Source: Bacillus subtilis
GTDB lineage: Bacteria > Bacillota > Bacilli > Bacillales > Bacillaceae_C
Length of the DNA stretch: 64,000 nt
Direction: 5' to 3'
Assembly: GCF_008764245.1 (NCBI RefSeq)
Contig: NZ_VTQV01000003.1
Location: 126,249-190,248, forward strand
The notes beneath the pieces were generated by a model. The model saw only the letters and a list, made by a program, of their open reading frames with translations, made no database searches and had not been told where the DNA came from. A program made the translations under genes and the position numbers. Shown here piece by piece: positions 60,079-64,000 of this stretch. The first letter of the stretch is position 1, and every line of letters begins with the position of its first letter.

Positions 60079-62391
60079 ATGGATGAGAATAGACAAAATT
60101 TTATCGATAAGGTATTAGATTATCTGCAAGAAAAAGCAAAACCGCTCACAGTTAGTGAAATTGAGGAAGAGTTACAAGTGACAGAGGCTGAAGATTTTAA
60201 AAGCCTTGTAAAGGCGCTAGTCTATATGGAAGAACAAGGCATGGTCGTGAGAACGCGAAGTAATCGCTATGGCTTACCAGAAAAAATGAATTTGATGCGG
60301 GGAATTCTGTCTGGGCATTCAAAGGGTTTTGCTTTTTTAATTCCAGATGATAAAAGCCTTGATGATGTCTTTATTCCCCCACATGAGAAAAATGGCGCTA
60401 TGCATGGAGATCACGTATTGATCCGAGTTTCCAATGAAAGTAAAGGATCACGACGTGAAGGGACAGTCGTCCGAATTTTAAAGCGTGGTTCTGAGAAAGT
60501 TGTCGGAACTTATTCGGAATCGAAATATTTTGGTTTTGTCATTCCCGATGATAAAAAGATTCCCGATGATATTTTTATCCCGAAAAATAAAAGCATGGGC
60601 GCGATTGATGGTCATAAGGTAGTCGTCCATATTACAACCTTCCCTGAAGATCGAAAAAATGCTGAAGGAGAAATTATCGAAATCCTTGGCCATAAAAATG
60701 ATCCGGGCATTGATATTTTATCGATTATCCATCAGCATGAACTCCCACTAGCATTCCCAGATGAGGTCATGGAGCAAGCTAACCAAATCCCGGATGTCGT
60801 GGATGAAAATGATATTCCCAATCGACGCGATTTACGTGATCAAACCATTGTGACGATTGACGGAGCTGATGCAAAAGATTTAGATGATGCTGTCACACTA
60901 ACCCGCTTATCAAATGGCCATTATAAATTAGGTGTGCATATTGCTGATGTTAGTTATTATGTGCAAGAGGGATCTCCTATTGATCGAGAAGCCTATGAGC
61001 GCGGAACAAGTGTCTATTTAGTAGACCGTGTGATTCCCATGATTCCGCATCGTTTATCGAATGGGATTTGTTCGTTAAATCCACAAGTAGATCGATTCAC
61101 GGTCTCTTGTGAAATGGAAATTGATGGGCAAGGGGAAGTCGTTAGCCATGAGATCTTTCCCGGATTGATTAAGACAACAGAGCGAATGACTTATGAAGCT
61201 GTGAATCGTATTTTAATCGAGAAGGATGAAGAGTTACGGGAGAAATACGAAGCCCTTGTGCCAATGTTTGAATTGATGGAAGAGCTTCAAGGTGTTCTCC
61301 AAAAGAAACGTATGAAACGTGGCGCGATTGATTTTGATTTTAAAGAAGCAAAGGTATTAGTGGATGAAGAAGGAAAGCCTACTGATGTCGTGATTCGCGA
61401 ACGATCGATTGGAGAGCGAATCATTGAAGAATTTATGTTAATTGCCAATGAAACAGTGGCAGAGCGTTTCCACTGGATGGATGTTCCGTTTATTTATCGG
61501 ATTCATGAAGACCCAAAAGAAGATAAACTCCAAAGGTTCTTTGAGTTTATTACGAATTTCGGATTGATTGTTCGCGGGACTGCTAATTCGGTACACCCAC
61601 GTGCTCTTCAAGAAATTATCGAGACCGTTAAAGGGAAACCGGAAGAAATGGTGATTTCTACAGTCATGCTTCGCTCTATGCAACAGGCGAAATATGATCC
61701 GGAAAGTGTTGGCCATTTTGGGTTATCAACGAAATTTTACACGCATTTCACATCGCCGATTCGACGCTATCCTGATTTAATCGTCCATCGTTTGATTCGG
61801 ACTTATCTATTTGAAGGACAGTTGGACGAGCAAACGCGTGAAAAGTGGAATGCTGAGCTTCCAGATATTGCCGACCATACTTCGAAAAGGGAACGACGTG
61901 CGGTTGATGCAGAACGAGATACGGACGAGATGAAAAAAGCAGAATATATGGAAGACAAGATTGGGGAAGAATTTGATGGAATCATTAGTTCCATTACCAA
62001 CTTCGGCTTATTTGTCGAGTTGCCCAATACGATTGAAGGCCTTGTCCATGTAAGTTATATGACGGATGATTATTATCATTATGATGAACGTCATTTGGCG
62101 ATGATTGGGGAAAGAACGGGAAGTGTCTTCCGCATTGGTGATGAAATTACTGTTCGGGTCATCAATGTCAATAAAGATGAGCATGATATTGACTTTGAAA
62201 TTGTCGGGATGAAGATGAAACGACCGAAGCAAGAAGAAAAGAAACCGCAAATCCTTAAATTGAAAAAGGGTCAAAAAACAAAGGGGCCGCAAGGAAATCG
62301 TGACAAAGATGAGTGGTCTACAAGACCGCCGCGAAAAAAGCAGAAAAAAGCTTATCGAAATAAAAGTAAAAAAGCAGGGAAAAAAAGATGA
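60079..62391 (+). CDS. rnr: Ribonuclease R
   Basis: 770 residues from ATG 60079 (AAGGAGG upstream; the GTG at 60058 precedes that site). An N-terminal winged helix, cold-shock-type OB domains, an RNB catalytic domain with [14 protein letters not shown] (acidic metal ligands near 260-270), an S1 domain ([15 protein letters not shown]) and a Lys-rich tail. It is a 3'-5' exonuclease that degrades structured RNA and helps tmRNA quality control. Confidence 0.95.
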   Translation: MDENRQNFIDKVLDYLQEKAKPLTVSEIEEELQVTEAEDFKSLVKALVYMEEQGMVVRTRSNRYGLPEKMNLMRGILSGHSKGFAFLIPDDKSLDDVFIPPHEKNGAMHGDHVLIRVSNESKGSRREGTVVRILKRGSEKVVGTYSESKYFGFVIPDDKKIPDDIFIPKNKSMGAIDGHKVVVHITTFPEDRKNAEGEIIEILGHKNDPGIDILSIIHQHELPLAFPDEVMEQANQIPDVVDENDIPNRRDLRDQTIVTIDGADAKDLDDAVTLTRLSNGHYKLGVHIADVSYYVQEGSPIDREAYERGTSVYLVDRVIPMIPHRLSNGICSLNPQVDRFTVSCEMEIDGQGEVVSHEIFPGLIKTTERMTYEAVNRILIEKDEELREKYEALVPMFELMEELQGVLQKKRMKRGAIDFDFKEAKVLVDEEGKPTDVVIRERSIGERIIEEFMLIANETVAERFHWMDVPFIYRIHEDPKEDKLQRFFEFITNFGLIVRGTANSVHPRALQEIIETVKGKPEEMVISTVMLRSMQQAKYDPESVGHFGLSTKFYTHFTSPIRRYPDLIVHRLIRTYLFEGQLDEQTREKWNAELPDIADHTSKRERRAVDAERDTDEMKKAEYMEDKIGEEFDGIISSITNFGLFVELPNTIEGLVHVSYMTDDYYHYDERHLAMIGERTGSVFRIGDEITVRVINVNKDEHDIDFEIVGMKMKRPKQEEKKPQILKLKKGQKTKGPQGNRDKDEWSTRPPRKKQKKAYRNKSKKAGKKR

Positions 62392-62483
62392 TATCCATGG
62401 GTTAGAGATAGCGGCTTCTACCCCTTTTCTACTTCGTGTATAATAAAAAACAAGCACTCTAGCGTTTAAAGGGGGAGAGACAA

Positions 62484-62951
62484 TTGCCAAAAGGGGAAGG
62501 AAAACTAATAGCGCAAAATAAAAAGGCGCGCCATGATTATTTTATTGAGGAAACGTATGAAGCGGGAATGGTTTTACAAGGAACCGAAATTAAATCCATT
62601 CGGGCAGGAAGAGTCAATCTAAAAGATTCCTTTGCACGGATTCAAAATGGAGAGTTGTTTTTACACAATGTCCATATTAGTCCATACGAACAAGGAAACC
62701 GTTATAATCATGACCCTTTGCGTACTAGAAAATTATTATTGCATCGTAAGGAAATTAATAAATTAATTGGAGAGTCGAAGGAACAAGGCTATTCGATCAT
62801 TCCGTTGAAAATTTATATTAAAAATGGCTATGCAAAAGTATTAATTGGACTCGCCAAAGGGAAAAAGAAATACGACAAACGGGAAGAATTGAAACGAAAA
62901 GAGGCTAAGCGAGATATCGAAAGAGCCTTTCGAGAGCGACAAAAAATGTAA
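62484..62951 (+). CDS. smpB: tmRNA-binding protein SmpB
   Basis: 155 residues from TTG 62484 (GGGGGAGAG upstream). [34 protein letters not shown] and the basic tail [23 protein letters not shown] are diagnostic. It brings tmRNA to stalled ribosomes. Unlike in B. subtilis, no tmRNA gene follows here. Confidence 0.95.
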   Translation: MPKGEGKLIAQNKKARHDYFIEETYEAGMVLQGTEIKSIRAGRVNLKDSFARIQNGELFLHNVHISPYEQGNRYNHDPLRTRKLLLHRKEINKLIGESKEQGYSIIPLKIYIKNGYAKVLIGLAKGKKKYDKREELKRKEAKRDIERAFRERQKM

Positions 62952-63016
62952 TGATAAGAACACAAAAGTGCAAGTGTATGTAAATAAGATGGTAAGGATA
63001 TAGGGAGGATAAGGAT

Positions 63017-63076
63017 GAACAGCTAAGCCCGCGTCGTCCAGGCTGTAACGCTGTTCTTCCTCACATCGTGTGGGCA
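63017..63076. repeat. Degenerate copy of the nested-hairpin repeat
   Basis: Outer stem GAACAGC (63017-63023) / GCTGTTC (63050-63056) encloses a weak AGCC..GGCT hairpin with GTCGTCC. CTCAC-ATCGT-GTGGG follows. It has the same plan as 4514-4570 but is decayed. The 398-base gap has no gene. Confidence 0.55.
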
Positions 63077-63137
63077 AAAATCGCGTTGTTAGGAACTTAA
63101 CTGCTACAGGAGAAAAACGATAAATTTTGAAGTGATG

Positions 63138-63181
63138 AAAAAGTTGACCGGCGCATAGGCTTATGCTGGACAACTTTTTTT
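63138..63181 (+). terminator. Terminator downstream of smpB
   Basis: AAAAAGTTG / CAACTTTTTTT outer stem with an inner CCGGCGCATA/TATGCTGG pairing. Confidence 0.75.
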
Positions 63182-63349
63182 GTTGAAAGCTTATTTTTCT
63201 TAACTATCATCACGACGATGCGCCATTCTGTAGCAGTTTAATGGAGTTATAAAGACTGGCTTAAGAATAAAACAAAAATATGGAGTAGTTTGAAAATAAT
63301 GGTAAAATGAGAGAAGGCATAGCATTAATTGACAAGGGGGGATTTTTCA

Positions 63350-64000
63350 ATGAAGTTATCTATTGGAGGCTATTCGTTTAGAAACACGATGTATGAGGGG
63401 AAAATGGATATTTACGGTTATTTGGAAACGGTTAAATATCGGTATGGCTTGGATACAGTCGATTTTTGGAATGGGCAATTTTCCAATCGAAGTTTTGAGG
63501 CCCCTGAAGAAGAGTATATATTCAACATTCGCGAGGCTTTGGATGAAAGAGAAATGACGTTAGTCAACTATGCGATTGATGGGGCGCATATATGGGATCC
63601 GGATCCGGAAAAACGTGAAAATTTATATCAAAATGCCCTACAACATTTAAAAATCGGTGAGATCCTTGGAGCCAAAACGATTCGAATCGATACGGGAGGC
63701 CATTTTGGTTCACATCCGGATTTTTCAATGAGTATGGAGGAAGAGCAGTTCGAATATATTGTAAACCGTTACAAGGAGTTCTGTGATCGAGCAGCCGATT
63801 TAGGTTATAAGATTGGTCCGGAAAATCATACAGGTCCTTCGTTAAGTCCGAAAAACTTGAAGAAAATCGCAGAAGCTGTGCATCATCCCAGCTTCGGGAT
63901 TTTGTTACATATAGGACGTTGGCAAGAGGACGAGAGTATTGGCGATGAAATGGTTGCTCCATGGGTTTGTCATACCCACTTTGATGCTAGAACGGCTACA
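63350..64000 (+). CDS. Sugar phosphate isomerase/epimerase-like TIM barrel (3' truncated)
   Basis: 217 codons are visible from ATG 63350, with AAGGGGGGAT eight bases upstream; the frame is still open at the window end. MKLSIGGYSFRNTM, the metal-site-like IRIDTGGHFG, IGPENHTGPS and HTHFDA fit the xylose-isomerase-like (AP_endonuc_2) family. This family includes sugar and inositol isomerases and epimerases. Substrate is unknown. A TGGTAAAAT extended -10 lies at 63300-63308. Confidence 0.75.
   Translation, partial: MKLSIGGYSFRNTMYEGKMDIYGYLETVKYRYGLDTVDFWNGQFSNRSFEAPEEEYIFNIREALDEREMTLVNYAIDGAHIWDPDPEKRENLYQNALQHLKIGEILGAKTIRIDTGGHFGSHPDFSMSMEEEQFEYIVNRYKEFCDRAADLGYKIGPENHTGPSLSPKNLKKIAEAVHHPSFGILLHIGRWQEDESIGDEMVAPWVCHTHFDARTAT

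Noticed and set aside
63025-63036. Start codon after AGGGAGG near 63013-63025
   Set aside because: The frame from the ATG in AAGGATGAACAGCTAA closes after three codons; the bases belong to the decayed hairpin repeat.

Overview
The window is chromosomal DNA of a Firmicute of the family Bacillaceae. Gene order follows the Bacillus subtilis backbone almost step by step: ctpB-minJ; csbA-uvrB-uvrA-yvlB-yvlD-hprK-lgt-ppaX-yvoF; yvcD-trxB-rapZ-glmR-whiA-crh; clpP-tRNA-Arg; cggR-gapA-pgk-tpiA-gpmI-eno; secG-est-rnr-smpB. AT-rich DNA, strong AGGAGG ribosome sites, TTG/GTG starts and sporulation-type proteins fit this. I could not fix the genus. No phage, insertion sequence or CRISPR array was seen.

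Layout. 1-2830: end of ctpB, minJ (division-site topology), bdbD-bdbC (thiol oxidation). 2831-5071: two small hypothetical genes, a methyltransferase, a repeat-filled gap and a 7Fe-type ferredoxin. 5273-7809: a zinc/cadmium export cassette (ArsR-family repressor with its operator, P1B ATPase). 7896-15078: phosphate regulon (phoP-phoR, then Pho boxes and pstS-pstC-pstA-pstB-pstB). 15195-31815: DNA repair, envelope, carbon-catabolite and envelope/division genes, including both HPr kinase (hprK) and Crh. 32186-35826: ABC exporter, CtsR-controlled clpP, tRNA-Arg(CCG), a small holin-like toxin locus and a glutaredoxin-like gene. 36045-43131: CggR-controlled lower glycolysis. 43451-46795: a tandem family of Cys-rich, probably spore-surface proteins with one frameshifted member and one decayed remnant. 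47309-58473: an accessory island for plant polysaccharide (pectin-type) use: Lpl-type ABC importer, secreted pectate lyase with a broken tail, AraC-type membrane sensor and a six-hairpin glycosidase. 58627-64000: a structured RNA candidate, secG, esterase, RNase R, smpB and the start of a TIM-barrel gene.

Coupling. HprK/P phosphorylates HPr and Crh to drive catabolite repression, and CggR gates the glycolytic operon; both act on carbon flow that the pectin island would feed. PhoPR controls pst through the Pho boxes before pstS. CtsR and LexA sites link clpP and uvrBA to stress.

The most novel-looking items are: (1) a probable type I toxin-antitoxin locus at 35154-35505 with a 28-residue membrane peptide, a 10-bp 5'-3' long-range mRNA pairing and an antisense promoter; (2) twin promoter/CggR-operator modules before cggR; (3) a dispersed nested-hairpin repeat with changing stems but fixed GTCCT/ATCCT loops; (4) a cloverleaf-like RNA before secG; (5) the expanding and decaying Cys-rich paralog family with duplicated promoters and 5' leader hairpins. 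All starts were chosen by eye from ribosome sites; no searches were run.
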